Source of the DNA: Mariniphaga sp040772505 | GTDB taxonomy: Bacteria; Bacteroidota; Bacteroidia; Bacteroidales; Prolixibacteraceae | Length of the DNA: 64,000 bases | Assembly (NCBI GenBank): GCA_040772505.1 | Contig: JAXGYA010000002.1 | Coordinates: forward strand, 496,001-560,000 | Direction of reading: 5' to 3' | Shown: in pieces, positions 8,992-18,759 of the stretch | Layout: every line of letters begins with the position of its first letter | Position numbering within the stretch: the first letter of the stretch is position 1 | The notes under the pieces: generated by a model | Seen by the model: only the letters and a program-made list of their open reading frames with translations | Told to the model about the DNA's origin: nothing | Databases searched by the model: none | Position numbers and translations under genes: made by a program

Positions 8992-10353
8992 TTATTCCTG
9001 TTTTTGCTCGGGAAATACCCCCTGAAAAGGGCGGTTTGATTTTGATATAGCAGCGGAAATGTCAGCCCCTGACGGCTCCTGAAAAATGCGCAGTTCAAAT
9101 TCCGGAACAACAGCTAAGATGTGATCGAAAATATCTGCCTGAATTGCTTCATAATTTACCCAGGCAGTATCGCTGGAAAAAATGTATATCTCTATGGGTA
9201 ACCCTTTTTCGGTGGGTTGAAGATGGCGCACTATAAAGGTCAATTCCTTGTTTACCATCGGGTGTCTGCGCAAATAGGCTTCAAGGTATTTTCTAAAAAC
9301 GCCGATATTGGTCTGCTTTCTTCCACTGATTATATCTTCGCTGGAAATGTTTTTCTGCTCATTGTATTCATTGATTTCTTTCTCCTTTTCCCTCACATAA
9401 TCGCGGATTAGCTCAAACTTCCCAAACCTGCTGAGCATCTCTTTGTCGCAAAATCTGATGCTGTTCATGTCAATGTTTATGGAGCGCTTTATTCTGCGGC
9501 CACCCGCTTCCTGCATGCCTTTCCAGTTGATGAACGATTCGCTGATCATAGCATAGGTGGGAATCGTTGAAATGGTTTTGTCCCAGTTTTGCACCTTCAC
9601 GGTATTCAGCGTGATGTCTATTACAGAGCCGTCGGCACGCCGGCTGGGCATTTCCACCCAATCGCCGATTTTTAACATGTTATTTCCCGAAAGCTGAATG
9701 GAGGCGACAAATCCTAATATTGAATCTTTGAAAACCAGAAGCAAGATTGCACCAAAAGCACCCAATCCGGCTAACAGAACGGTAGGGTCACGTTCCAGCA
9801 AAATGGAAATTATTAAAATGCCCGATAAAGAGAAAAAAAGGATTTTGAAAAGCTGAATATAAACCTTCAGTGGTCTGTTTCTGGCGAATGGAGTGGTATT
9901 GTAAACGTCAAGTCCGGCATTTAACAAGGAATTCAACACTAAAACAAAAATCAGAACAAAATAGACTTTTGCAACTTTAATAAAGAAACCGGCAAGACCG
10001 ATGTAATAGTCTTTCGACAAAACTTCCAGGGCGGCATCACTTAATTCGTTGATGTTCTGGTGGATTTCGGGAAAGGAGAAACCTGCAGCATTATAGAGAA
10101 TCAACGCTGGCACAATGTGAGAAAGATAGGAGAAAAATTTCCGGTGAAGCAAAAAATCGTCCCATTTGGTTTTTGTGCGCCGTGAAATCCGGGTAGCTGT
10201 TTTTACAATAATTTTTTTTGCAACAAAATGGCTAATCCAGGCAATCAATACGAGAATAATGAGGGTTGTTAGTGCTGCGCCCGGCTTCGCAATAAACTCC
10301 AGTTGTTCAGCAGAACGGATGGTTTCAAGAAAAAATTTGTAAACTGACTTCAT
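8992..10353 (-). CDS. MscS-type mechanosensitive channel (YbdG-like)
   Basis: 453 residues. The N-terminal half has about five membrane segments, including LTTLIILVLIAWISHFVA, GLAGFFIKVAKVYFVLIFVL and ILFFSLSGILIISILL. These lead to the pore helix LLAGLGAFGAILLLVFKDS and the MscS beta domain GNNMLKIGDWVEMPSRRADG with SVIDITLNTVKVQNWDKT. The WDKTISTIPTYAMISESFIN segment and the C-terminal extension with RRHPMVNKELTFIVRHLQP are typical of the YbdG subgroup, which opens under mild hypo-osmotic stress in E. coli. Its location would be the inner membrane. It stands alone, with 96 bases to the next gene on the same strand and a repeat-bearing intergenic region upstream. The length is slightly above E. 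coli YbdG (about 415). Confidence 0.92.
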   Translation of the reverse strand: MKSVYKFFLETIRSAEQLEFIAKPGAALTTLIILVLIAWISHFVAKKIIVKTATRISRRTKTKWDDFLLHRKFFSYLSHIVPALILYNAAGFSFPEIHQNINELSDAALEVLSKDYYIGLAGFFIKVAKVYFVLIFVLVLNSLLNAGLDVYNTTPFARNRPLKVYIQLFKILFFSLSGILIISILLERDPTVLLAGLGAFGAILLLVFKDSILGFVASIQLSGNNMLKIGDWVEMPSRRADGSVIDITLNTVKVQNWDKTISTIPTYAMISESFINWKGMQEAGGRRIKRSINIDMNSIRFCDKEMLSRFGKFELIRDYVREKEKEINEYNEQKNISSEDIISGRKQTNIGVFRKYLEAYLRRHPMVNKELTFIVRHLQPTEKGLPIEIYIFSSDTAWVNYEAIQADIFDHILAVVPEFELRIFQEPSGADISAAISKSNRPFQGVFPEQKQE

Positions 10354-10427
10354 AATATTTTACGTTTGCCGCATAAAAGTAAATCTATTATTGCGTGAAT
10401 ACAAATTGGAGCTTAAATTTATGCTTA

Positions 10428-10527
10428 TTTCATCCAATTAAAATTAAAAGTTTTCAAAGGTATTGGATGTAACTCCCTCATTTTAATTATGCTTGTTTGT
10501 GAAGCATTTCTACATGGTCGTTTCATA
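10428..10527. repeat. 100-bp repeat, copy A (inverted relative to copy B at 25836)
   Basis: The reverse complement of this stretch matches 25836-25956 base for base, except that copy B has 21 extra bases inserted at one point. Recognisable words are TTTCATCCAATTAAAATT, AGGTATTGGATGTAACTCCC and GTGAAGCATTTCTACATGG. It ends 52 bases before the rhamnose mutarotase start and may carry part of its promoter. The match stops sharply at both ends. Confidence 0.85.
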
Positions 10528-10579
10528 TTTATCTAAATTTACAGTTTTTCAATGTGTGTTTAAATTCAAACTAAAAAAT

Positions 10580-10927
10580 ATGTCCGAATACAAAAGATTT
10601 TGCAAAACGCTGGAGCTGAAAAACGATCCTGAATTGATTGAAGAGTACAAAAAAGTGCACTCGCCACAGCATTTCTGGCCCGAAATTACAAAGGGAATGC
10701 GCGATGTTGGCATTGTTGATATGGAGATTTATTTGTTGGGCACACGCTTGTTTATGGTAATGGACACCATTGCCGACTTTAATCACGACCAGGCAATGAA
10801 CGAGCTGGCAGCAAAGCCCCGGCAGAGAGAATGGGAAGCGTTTGTTTCACGCTTTCAGAAAACATCGTCCGATGCCACTGCCGCAGAAAAGTGGCAATTG
10901 TTGGAGCGGATTTTCAAGTTGGAATAA
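10580..10927 (+). CDS. L-rhamnose mutarotase family protein (RhaM-like)
   Basis: 115 residues; the start at 10580 is chosen because the 29 upstream codons are low-complexity and derive from a repeat. Mutarotases of this family (DUF718) interconvert alpha and beta anomers of L-rhamnose or related 6-deoxy sugars in the cytoplasm. The family signature is clear: KRFCKTLELKNDPELIEEY with YKKVHSPQHFWPEI, where the Tyr and His align with the catalytic pair of E. coli RhaM, then MEIYLLGTRLFMVMDTI and the aromatic C-terminus. Length is as in the family. No rhamnose or fucose catabolic gene is adjacent; the gene faces an unrelated convergent gene 40 bases away, so the true sugar is uncertain. Confidence 0.85.
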   Translation: MSEYKRFCKTLELKNDPELIEEYKKVHSPQHFWPEITKGMRDVGIVDMEIYLLGTRLFMVMDTIADFNHDQAMNELAAKPRQREWEAFVSRFQKTSSDATAAEKWQLLERIFKLE

Positions 10928-10967
10928 AATTCTGTTCTCTAACGGAAAGTCCAAAGTGAGCTCTGAA

Positions 10968-13760
10968 TTAATTCAACGAATAGTTATACAATTTTCCGCC
11001 TTCGCTTGCGACAATCAGATTAAATCCGGTCGAGTTTTCGGATAGTTTGCCAATGGTGAACGGACTGTTTCCCTGCAACGGAAATCCGGGGTAAAGCTTG
11101 CCGTCAGGGCTGTACAGGAAAATCCGGTTGGAAGCGGCATCGACTACTCCAATCATTTTCTGATTACTGTCAAATGTGTAAACAACGGGTTGATACTGGA
11201 CAGGATTGTTCATCTTTTTACTGAAAAGTTTCTTTCCGTTCTCGTCCATTACCGTCAATTCATTTCCGTCAGCAAAAATAAAATCGAGAATATCGTTCCC
11301 ATCTAAATCTTCAGCCGTAAAAAAGTGACCGGAGCCAAACCGTGCGGTTTTCTTCTCTTCCGTTTTTCCGTCAAAAAAGATGTACCAGACCTTGCCGCCG
11401 GAGTCGGTAGCTACTATTTTTGGTTTTCCGTTGAGGTTCAGAACCAATGGGTTGCCCGAGTTTTCAAACTTCACATCGGGTGTAACCCGGGTTTGACCCT
11501 GCCTGTCCTGAATATAAATATTTGATTTATCCTTAAAAACAATGTAATCTTTCCCGTCAACTTTAAAATGCTGAACCGGGGTAGTAACATCATGTTCTGT
11601 TTGCCCAAATTTCCATCCGCTGATTATCTTTGCGCTGTTGTCCAGAGCATAAACTTTGCGGTCTTCGCCTGCAAAGAAGAAACGGTAATTCCGGTTTTTG
11701 TCGTAATCGAAGATGCTGACTCCATTTGTTGCGTTTGCCGGAAGCCTGACAGGAAAGGGCTTGACATCATTCCCGTTCCGGTCAATTAGGTATAATTTCT
11801 CTTTTGTATTGAAGAGAAACTGCAATTTCCCGTTTTTGAAATAATCAACCTGATGAATTTGTCCCAAAATCGGTTCCGGCAGGTTTTGGCTCCATCTTAT
11901 TTTTCCGGAACTGCTTATCAGGTGCAGTGTGTTTTGAATGTCCTGAAAAATTATTTCTCTGTTTTGCCTGTCAAGATGATTGGTTACAAGCTGGGGTTTC
12001 ATATTAATGTTTGCGCCCACAACACTCTGCCAGTCAGTTCGTGCATCTTCCTGTTCTTCCGACTGGTAAACTGTTGTCAGCGTGTTTTCCCAAACGTCTT
12101 TGCCCTGCCGGATCTGATAGGAAATCATGTTGAACTTCCGCAAAACCTCTTCTCTTTCATTCACTTTTTTCAAAAAGTCAGGTGAAAAAATAACATTCCT
12201 CAAACTGAAAGTTTTATTGATGTCCAGAAAGATATTGATGTTGGCGCGGTTTGCACCTGAGCGCTTCAGCTGCTGATAGCCAGGGCTTTTGGCAAGTGTG
12301 TTTCCACGCGTCATGTTACTGATGTATTCTATAAGTCCCTGCTCTGAATTTGAGAAAACGAACAAGTTGTCATGGAAAGCAGCAAAGTGTGCATCGCACA
12401 AGCCGAATGGACTGCCAATCCACAAACCCGGAAAAGAGGGATAGGGAAATTTGTAAATTTTAATTTGCAATCCGTTGTCAGTGGTATATTCCGAGCTTAA
12501 TTGTTCAAAGTTTGTCTCTGTTCTTGCGGCATAAGTTGTCAGCAGTTTATTAAGCTGCTCTTCTGCAGCTGTCCGCCCTTCAGTGTGGAGGATGAAATAG
12601 ACTGTTTTGTTATCGGGGTTTACCGGAATTGTGGTTGCGGCAACAATTATCTCATCTTTCACTATATCCTGAAAAATCTTTCGGATATTTCCGCGGAAAC
12701 CCTGTTCAAATCGCTTCATGCGCTCTTCCCGGTGATAATATTCGGCAGAGTGGGTATAAAATGCTTCAAGATTTTTGAAAAAAAGAGACTTGCCGGAGAA
12801 GGAGTAGCTGAGAAAGAAAGAGGTGTTTATGGGTAGAAACTGCTCAGTATTGCTGCGCACCGGCTGTTGACCTGCAAATGCCGAAAGGAAGTGATTCAGC
12901 GAATCGTCAGCAGCAGATGCTCCGCTGAGCGACAGCAATTTGTTTTCTGCCTTGAAGTCATAGCCGCTCCATGCAGCAAACTTTCTTAGTTTATCTGCCT
13001 GAACTGCAGGCTGATTACGTTTCACAGCGCCAAACTCATCTGTTTTTTTACTCACTGTGCGACTTAGAATATTATTGAAAAATCCGCCCAGCCAGTTGTG
13101 GTTGACATAAAGCGTAACTTCTTGTGTTCCGGTTGAATTATTAACTTTTGAGAAATAGGGATTTTTCACTATGCCGGGCGTTCCCAGCTGCCTGATAACC
13201 TGTTCGATGAGAATTGAGCGGGGACTTGCCAGAAAAAGTTCACCTGTAAAGGTAAAATACAAGGAGCCTTTCGCGCTTCCCTGTCCGATTTCTGTTATGG
13301 AATTTTTTCCATACTCCTTTTTGGTGTATTTGAAGTTTTCTGACGGATACAACGTGTGCAGCAGTTTAGTTAACGAATTTTCATTGTTTTTTGAACCCTG
13401 CTCCGTAATCAGCAGAGGAATCAGTTCATTTTTTCCAATGTATCCGAAAGCAAGCAGAAAAGGATTGCCGCGCAGGCTTTTGTGTATCTCTTCAGTATTG
13501 TCAATCAGAGAATCCGTCTGATGAAGCAGATTAAACCATTGGGAGCCTATGCCATTATTGCTCCACTCGCTGATGACCGGGTTATCTGCCGGAATATTTT
13601 TGATTGAACTCACCTCAAAAAAGAAAGGCGACGTGACGGGAACCGCTTTATAAAGATTTTTATTGTTGGAGAAGATTGTTTTTTTGCCCGATAAGAAATA
13701 GAAACCCCCGGCTGTGGCAAATGCTAAAATAATTACTAAGAATATCAGGTAACGCTTCAT
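10968..13760 (-). CDS. Large anchored protein, DUF3352-like domain plus beta-propeller-like region
   Basis: 930 residues. It starts with a single hydrophobic segment (YLIFLVIILAFATAGGFYFL), a membrane anchor or uncleaved signal. The front ~600 residues resemble the DUF3352 group of exported proteins (FFFEVSSIKNIP, RSILIEQVIRQL, later FSNSEQGLIEYISNM). The back ~330 residues are repeats of a propeller type: GKIRWSQNLPEPI, RNYRFFFAGEDRKVYALDNS, PKIVATDSGGKVWYIFF, DILDFIFADGNELTVMDENG, PDGKLYPGFPLQGN. These look like PQQ/FG-GAP-like blades, each with an aromatic and a G-K-L-Y turn. A role in envelope scaffolding or surface binding is a guess. It lies 96 bases downstream of infB on the same strand. 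I cannot assign a function. Confidence 0.75.
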   Translation of the reverse strand: MKRYLIFLVIILAFATAGGFYFLSGKKTIFSNNKNLYKAVPVTSPFFFEVSSIKNIPADNPVISEWSNNGIGSQWFNLLHQTDSLIDNTEEIHKSLRGNPFLLAFGYIGKNELIPLLITEQGSKNNENSLTKLLHTLYPSENFKYTKKEYGKNSITEIGQGSAKGSLYFTFTGELFLASPRSILIEQVIRQLGTPGIVKNPYFSKVNNSTGTQEVTLYVNHNWLGGFFNNILSRTVSKKTDEFGAVKRNQPAVQADKLRKFAAWSGYDFKAENKLLSLSGASAADDSLNHFLSAFAGQQPVRSNTEQFLPINTSFFLSYSFSGKSLFFKNLEAFYTHSAEYYHREERMKRFEQGFRGNIRKIFQDIVKDEIIVAATTIPVNPDNKTVYFILHTEGRTAAEEQLNKLLTTYAARTETNFEQLSSEYTTDNGLQIKIYKFPYPSFPGLWIGSPFGLCDAHFAAFHDNLFVFSNSEQGLIEYISNMTRGNTLAKSPGYQQLKRSGANRANINIFLDINKTFSLRNVIFSPDFLKKVNEREEVLRKFNMISYQIRQGKDVWENTLTTVYQSEEQEDARTDWQSVVGANINMKPQLVTNHLDRQNREIIFQDIQNTLHLISSSGKIRWSQNLPEPILGQIHQVDYFKNGKLQFLFNTKEKLYLIDRNGNDVKPFPVRLPANATNGVSIFDYDKNRNYRFFFAGEDRKVYALDNSAKIISGWKFGQTEHDVTTPVQHFKVDGKDYIVFKDKSNIYIQDRQGQTRVTPDVKFENSGNPLVLNLNGKPKIVATDSGGKVWYIFFDGKTEEKKTARFGSGHFFTAEDLDGNDILDFIFADGNELTVMDENGKKLFSKKMNNPVQYQPVVYTFDSNQKMIGVVDAASNRIFLYSPDGKLYPGFPLQGNSPFTIGKLSENSTGFNLIVASEGGKLYNYSLN

Positions 13761-13856
13761 GTTTCCATAGTTTTTCTCAAAACTACAAAATCAATAATTC
13801 CGGTGAAAAGTATTTTCCAATTAATAATTAAAAAACTGATGTTAATAACTTTGAGG

Positions 13857-16800
13857 TCAGAGCTGTTTGGCAACTTCAACTTCTTTGAATGATTCAATAT
13901 GATCGCCCACTTTGACATCATTGAAATTTTCAATATTCAACCCGCATTCGTAACCGTTTTTCACCTCTTTCACATCATCCTTAAACCGTTTGAGAGAGCC
14001 TAAATCACCGGTGTAAATAACGATACCATCGCGGATAACCCTGACTTTGGAGTTTCGCACAACTTTGCCATCCCGGACGATACACCCGGCAACCGTACCA
14101 ACTTTAGTGACTTTAAAGATTTCCAGCACTTCGGCTGTTCCAATAATCTCCTCCTTGATATCGGGTGAAAGCATCCCTTCCATTGCCGCTTTTATTTCAT
14201 TGATAGCGTCATAAATAATTGAATAGAGGCGAATGTCAATTTCTTCCTTTTCGGCTAATTTGCGTGCGCTGAGTGATGGTCTTACCTGAAACCCGATCAC
14301 GATGGCTTCGGAGGCGGCAGCTAATAAAATATCCGATTCGGATATTTGCCCCACCGCTTTATGCTTGATATTTACCTGAATTTCTTCTGTTGAAAGTTTG
14401 ATTAAGGCATCCGACAGCGCTTCAATGGAACCATCCACGTCACCTTTAACAATCAGATTCAGCTCCTGGAAGTTTCCGATGGCTATGCGGCGTCCGATTT
14501 CATCGAGGGTGATGTGCTTTTGGGTGCGGAGTCCCTGTTCGCGTGCCAATTGTTCGCGCTTGGTTACGATGCTTCGCGCTTCGCGCTCATTTTCCATCAC
14601 ATGAAATTTATCGCCTGCCTGAGGTGCGCCGTTCAGCCCGAGAATTATTACCGGATCGGAAGGACCGGCAGACTCAATTCGCTTGTTTCTTTCATTAAAC
14701 ATGGCTTTCACGTGGCCGAAATGCTGACCTGCAATCACAATATCTCCGGCATTGAGGGTTCCGTTTTCAACCAAAACTGTTGCAACATAACCGCGTCCCC
14801 TGTCGAGACTGGATTCGATGATTGTGCCAACTCCCCTGCGGTTGGGATTTGCTTTTAATTCTAACATTTCAGCTTCAAGCAAAACTTTTTCCAGTAATTC
14901 GTTTACTCCCTGTCCAAATTTTGCCGATATTTCCTGTGACTGGTATTTTCCACCCCAGTCTTCCACCAGAAAATTCATGTTGGCGAGCTCTTCCTTCACC
15001 CGTTCGGGGTTGGAATTTGGTTTATCAATTTTATTGATGGCAAAAACGATGGGTACGCCCGCCGCAGTGGCATGGTTGATTGCTTCAACCGTTTGCGGCA
15101 TCACGTTATCGTCGGCTGCAACAATAATAATTGCAATGTCGGTTACCTGTGCGCCACGCGCACGCATGGCGGTGAAGGCTTCGTGTCCCGGCGTGTCCAG
15201 GAAGGTAATTGTACGTCCCTCCCCAAGCTTAACGTGATAAGCGCCAATGTGTTGAGTAATTCCTCCGGCTTCATCACCAATAACATTTGTTTTCCGGATA
15301 TAGTCCAACAAAGAGGTTTTCCCGTGATCAACGTGCCCCATCACAGTAACAATTGGTGAGCGCGGCTGTAAATCCTCTTCGGCATCTTCTTCTTCCGTTT
15401 CAATGTATTCCTGAAGGTCGGCACTGACAAATTCAACCTGAAAGCCAAATTCATCAGCCACAATGGTGAGTGTTTCGGCATCAAGTCTTTGATTGATGGA
15501 GACAAAAAGCCCTAAAGACATACAAGCTGAAATTACTTCGCTTACACTTATGTCCATCATTGTTGCCAGCTCACTCACCGATACAAACTCTGTAAGTTTT
15601 ATTGTTTTCTTTTCGAGATCTTGCTTTTCGGCATCTGCCTGCATTCTTTCACTGATGGCAGCCCGCTTGTCGCGCCGGTATTTTGCACCTCTTGATGATT
15701 TTCCCTTAGAGGTAAGTCTGGCTAAAGTTTCTTTTATTTGCTTTTGTACTTCATCCTCATCAACTTCTTTCTTTAGTTGAATCTTTTTTCTTTTTCCGGC
15801 TACTCTTTGCGTTTTTTTATCGGTTTCTCCCTTTTTACCGGGTTTCTCGGTCACTTTTATCCGTCCGGTTTCCTGAACTCTTTTGCGGCGCTTTCTGCGT
15901 GCGCTGACTTGCTCTTCTTTGGCTGATTTTCTTTCAGGGAGTTCAATTTTGCCCAAAACAACGGGACCTTCCAGTTTTTTAACTTTGGCACGTATGACTT
16001 CGGGTTTGTCAGGTGTCTTTTCTGTTTTCTGTTTCACCTCAGTTTCAGCAGCTTTTGTTTCAGCTTCTTTTTTGCGCCTTCGCTCTTTTCGCTCGATCTC
16101 CCGCTCTTTTCGTGTCTTTTTTGCAGGTCTGGTCTTTTGGTTAATAGAAGTGAGGTCAATTTTTCCGATGACTTTAAGTTCTTCTACTTTTGGGATTTCA
16201 GTTTCGATAATATCTTCTTTTACCGTTTTTTCTGTTGGCGTAACCTGAGGTTCAGGCTCAGTTTTAGCTTTAGCTTCAGCTTCAGTTTTCTGAACTTTTT
16301 CAGGCTCAGGTTTCACTTCAGAAATATCCGTTGGCTTTGCAGATTCTTCTACGGGTTCTGCTGGTATTTCTGTTTTCTCTTTTGTTTTTTTGTCAGACTT
16401 TGGCTTTTCTACTTTCGTTTCTTTTTTAGCCTTTGTGGTTTTCTTAACAGGTTTTTTCAGACTTTCCAGATCAACCTTTCCAACGATTTTTATTCCATCA
16501 AGCTCCACAAGTTTTTCAACGGGTACTTCTTCTGTCACTTTCTTTTTTGGTTTTTCTTCAGGCTTCTTTTTGGTAATTAACTTCGATTGCTCTTCGGCTT
16601 CCTCATAGTCATCATCGTCATCGTCATCAAAATCCTGTGATAACTTGTCGTCAATAGAAATTATTTCCTGTTTTGGCCTTTGGCTTTTTAGTATTATTTT
16701 TTCCGATTCTTTTTTGAGATGAAGGTCAACTTTGTATTCCTTTTCCAAAAGAGCCAATGCATCCATCGAGACTTTAGTGTTGGGGTTTGAATCATACACA

Positions 16801-16895
16801 TAGCCTTTCTTGTGCAGGAAGTCCACGATTGTCTGAATTCCCACATTAAACTCTCTCGCAAGTTTACTAAGTCTTATTGTCTTGACTTCTGTCAT
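13857..16895 (-). CDS. infB: Translation initiation factor IF-2
   Basis: 1012 residues; the ATG at 16895 (MTEVKTIRLSKLAREF) follows AAGGAGAAG at good spacing, so the 17 extra upstream codons are not used. IF-2 is the GTPase that brings initiator fMet-tRNA to the 30S subunit and drives subunit joining. The N-terminal IF2_N domain (LSKLAREFNVGIQTIVDFLH) is followed by a ~350-residue Lys/Glu-rich linker in which a short motif of the form V-x-G-K-(I/V)-(D/E)-L recurs three times. A second IF2_N domain (LTEFVSVSELATMMDISV) comes next, then the G domain with VMGHVDHGKTSLLDYIR, DTPGHEAF, NKID and SAK, and the C-terminal domains. The long linker is normal for Bacteroidota. It is third in the rimP-nusA-infB operon, 89 bases after nusA. 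Confidence 0.98.
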   Translation of the reverse strand: MTEVKTIRLSKLAREFNVGIQTIVDFLHKKGYVYDSNPNTKVSMDALALLEKEYKVDLHLKKESEKIILKSQRPKQEIISIDDKLSQDFDDDDDDDYEEAEEQSKLITKKKPEEKPKKKVTEEVPVEKLVELDGIKIVGKVDLESLKKPVKKTTKAKKETKVEKPKSDKKTKEKTEIPAEPVEESAKPTDISEVKPEPEKVQKTEAEAKAKTEPEPQVTPTEKTVKEDIIETEIPKVEELKVIGKIDLTSINQKTRPAKKTRKEREIERKERRRKKEAETKAAETEVKQKTEKTPDKPEVIRAKVKKLEGPVVLGKIELPERKSAKEEQVSARRKRRKRVQETGRIKVTEKPGKKGETDKKTQRVAGKRKKIQLKKEVDEDEVQKQIKETLARLTSKGKSSRGAKYRRDKRAAISERMQADAEKQDLEKKTIKLTEFVSVSELATMMDISVSEVISACMSLGLFVSINQRLDAETLTIVADEFGFQVEFVSADLQEYIETEEEDAEEDLQPRSPIVTVMGHVDHGKTSLLDYIRKTNVIGDEAGGITQHIGAYHVKLGEGRTITFLDTPGHEAFTAMRARGAQVTDIAIIIVAADDNVMPQTVEAINHATAAGVPIVFAINKIDKPNSNPERVKEELANMNFLVEDWGGKYQSQEISAKFGQGVNELLEKVLLEAEMLELKANPNRRGVGTIIESSLDRGRGYVATVLVENGTLNAGDIVIAGQHFGHVKAMFNERNKRIESAGPSDPVIILGLNGAPQAGDKFHVMENEREARSIVTKREQLAREQGLRTQKHITLDEIGRRIAIGNFQELNLIVKGDVDGSIEALSDALIKLSTEEIQVNIKHKAVGQISESDILLAAASEAIVIGFQVRPSLSARKLAEKEEIDIRLYSIIYDAINEIKAAMEGMLSPDIKEEIIGTAEVLEIFKVTKVGTVAGCIVRDGKVVRNSKVRVIRDGIVIYTGDLGSLKRFKDDVKEVKNGYECGLNIENFNDVKVGDHIESFKEVEVAKQL

Positions 16896-16984
16896 ATACT
16901 CTTTTTCTTCTCCTTTTCTTAAAAAAGTTGGTGCAAGTTTAGGCAAAAAGCTTTAATTGGAATTAAAAATCAGCTAAAATATTC

Positions 16985-18220
16985 TTATTCAAACTCAGCC
17001 TTAAGTACTTTCATCACTTCTTCGATGGTTTCTTCTTCAAGGTCTGTGCGTTTAATCAGTTCTTCGAGCGGTATGCTCAATACATTTTTTGCTGTATCGC
17101 AACCAATTGCTTTCAGTGCATCAATTACCCAGCCCTCAATTTCATCTGAAAACTCATCAAGGTTTACATCATCGTCATCATCAGCCACTTCACGGTAAAC
17201 ATCAATTTCATACCCTGTCAGTTGACTGGCAAGCCGGATATTCAATCCGCCTTTGCCAATGGCTAACGAAACCTCTTCAGGTTTTAGATAAACTTCAACT
17301 CTTTTTTCCTCTTCGTTTATTATTATATTATTAATTTTCGCAGGGTTCAGTGCACGCTTTATATAGAGCTGCAAGTTCGTTGAATAGTTGATTACATCAA
17401 TGTTTTCATTGCGCAACTCACGTACAATACCGTGAATACGCGAACCTTTCATTCCAACGCATGCGCCTACGGGATCAATACGCTCGTCATAGGATTCAAC
17501 CGCAACTTTTGCGCGTTCTCCCGGAACCCTCACTATCTTTTTTATAGTAATTAGTCCGTCAAAAATTTCAGGTATTTCAAGCTCAAACAATCGCTCCAAA
17601 AACTCCGGTGCTGTGCGCGAAAGAATAATTAACGGATTGTTGTTTCTCAATTCAACCTGATATACAATGGCTCTGACCATATCTCCTTTTCTGAAATAGT
17701 CGGATGGAATTTGCTCCCCTTTGGGAAGAATCAGTTCATTTCCATCGTCATCAAGGATTAATATCTCCTTTTTCCAGACCTGATACACTTCCCCGGTAAC
17801 AATTTCACCAATTTTCTCTTTGTATTTACCGAAGATGCTGTCTTTTTCAAGCTCCATGATTTTACCGGCAAGGTTTTGGCGCAAATTTAAAATTGTCCGG
17901 CGGCCAAAGTCAATGAGTTTAACTTCATCTGTCACTTCTTCTCCAATTTCAAAATCACTGTCAATCTTTCGGGCTTCGCTCAGCGTAATCTGCAAATTCG
18001 GATCTTCTACCTGGTCGTCTTCAACAACCTCACGGTTTCTCCAAATTTCAAAATCGCCCTTGTCGATGTTGATAATTACATCGATATTTTCATCGGTACC
18101 ATACTGTTTAATGAGTACACTACGAAAAACATCTTCCAGAACGCTCATCATCGTCACCCGGTCAATGTTTTTCAGCTCCTTGAACTCGGAAAAAGTATCG
18201 ATAAGACTCATATTATTCAT
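16985..18220 (-). CDS. nusA: Transcription termination/antitermination protein NusA
   Basis: 411 residues. NusA binds RNA polymerase and nascent RNA and modulates pausing, termination and antitermination. An N-terminal polymerase-binding domain (MSVLEDVFRSVLIKQYG, GDFEIWRNREVVED) is followed by an S1 domain (GKYKEKIGEIVTGEVYQV), KH1 (RIDPVGACVGMKGSRIHGIV) and KH2 (SLAIGKGGLNIRLASQLTGY). The C-terminal tail has EIEGWVIDALKAIG and a short helical acidic end (ELIKRTDLEEETIEEVMKVL), as in other Bacteroidota NusA proteins. It follows rimP by 11 bases and precedes infB, the widely conserved rimP-nusA-infB order, so it is translated from the same message. Confidence 0.98.
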   Translation of the reverse strand: MNNMSLIDTFSEFKELKNIDRVTMMSVLEDVFRSVLIKQYGTDENIDVIINIDKGDFEIWRNREVVEDDQVEDPNLQITLSEARKIDSDFEIGEEVTDEVKLIDFGRRTILNLRQNLAGKIMELEKDSIFGKYKEKIGEIVTGEVYQVWKKEILILDDDGNELILPKGEQIPSDYFRKGDMVRAIVYQVELRNNNPLIILSRTAPEFLERLFELEIPEIFDGLITIKKIVRVPGERAKVAVESYDERIDPVGACVGMKGSRIHGIVRELRNENIDVINYSTNLQLYIKRALNPAKINNIIINEEEKRVEVYLKPEEVSLAIGKGGLNIRLASQLTGYEIDVYREVADDDDDVNLDEFSDEIEGWVIDALKAIGCDTAKNVLSIPLEELIKRTDLEEETIEEVMKVLKAEFE

Positions 18221-18231
18221 TGCTAATCTTT

Positions 18232-18693
18232 TTATTTAAATGAAATAACAACTTTCGCACTTTTAATATCTTTAAAATCAATCTGATGTTCCCTTGTCAC
18301 CAGTTTCTTCTTCTCTCCCTCCACTTTTTCTTTGGTGGAAACTTCAAGCAAAATAAAATCAGTTTCTATTTTTTTCAAGGTTCCGGTAAGTTTCACTGCG
18401 TTTGTCGTAATGATTTCAACCTCTCTCCCTATGTTTTTCAGAAATTGTTCCCTTACTTTAAAACTTTCGGTTAGTCCGGGTGAAGAGACCTGTAGTTCAA
18501 AGTCTTCCTTGTCGCGGTCGAGACGGCTCTCCAGATGTCTGCTGATTTCAGCACACCGGTTAATGGAAAGTCCTTCATAGCTGTCAACATATACCTGAAT
18601 GACATTCGATTTGTTTATTCGAATGTCAACCAGGAAAGTCTGATTATCAAGCTTTTCCTTAACAATTTCTTCTATTTTTATTTTGTCCAACAT
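18232..18693 (-). CDS. rimP: Ribosome maturation factor RimP
   Basis: 153 residues; the ATG at 18693 (MLDKIKIEEIVKEKL) is preferred over a TTG 15 bases upstream. RimP assists maturation of the 30S subunit. The family pattern is visible: FLVDIRINKSNVIQVYVDSY, INRCAEISRHLESRLDRD, ELQVSSPGLTESFKVREQFL, and a C-terminal SH3-like domain (GREVEIITTNAVKLTGTL to DIKSAKVVISF). It is the first gene of the rimP-nusA-infB operon. The Shine-Dalgarno signal is weak, and a strong hairpin sits 15 bases before the start. Confidence 0.95.
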   Translation of the reverse strand: MLDKIKIEEIVKEKLDNQTFLVDIRINKSNVIQVYVDSYEGLSINRCAEISRHLESRLDRDKEDFELQVSSPGLTESFKVREQFLKNIGREVEIITTNAVKLTGTLKKIETDFILLEVSTKEKVEGEKKKLVTREHQIDFKDIKSAKVVISFK

Positions 18694-18708
18694 TTTTTCA
18701 TGTAACAA

Positions 18709-18736
18709 AATAGGGAGCTTTTGGCGGCTCCCTATT
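18709..18736 (-). promoter_or_regulatory. Strong hairpin in the rimP-nusA-infB leader
   Basis: A perfect 10-bp stem: AATAGGGAGC (18709-18718) and GCTCCCTATT (18727-18736) around an 8-base loop. On the minus strand it is followed by TTG and the rimP start 15 bases further on, and it lies about 17 bases after the predicted transcription start. It may serve as the terminator of the upstream symporter gene, as a leader regulatory hairpin for the operon, or both. On the plus strand it is followed by CCAGTTTTTTTC. Confidence 0.55.
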
Positions 18737-18759
18737 CCAGTTTTTTTCTAAAATCGTTG

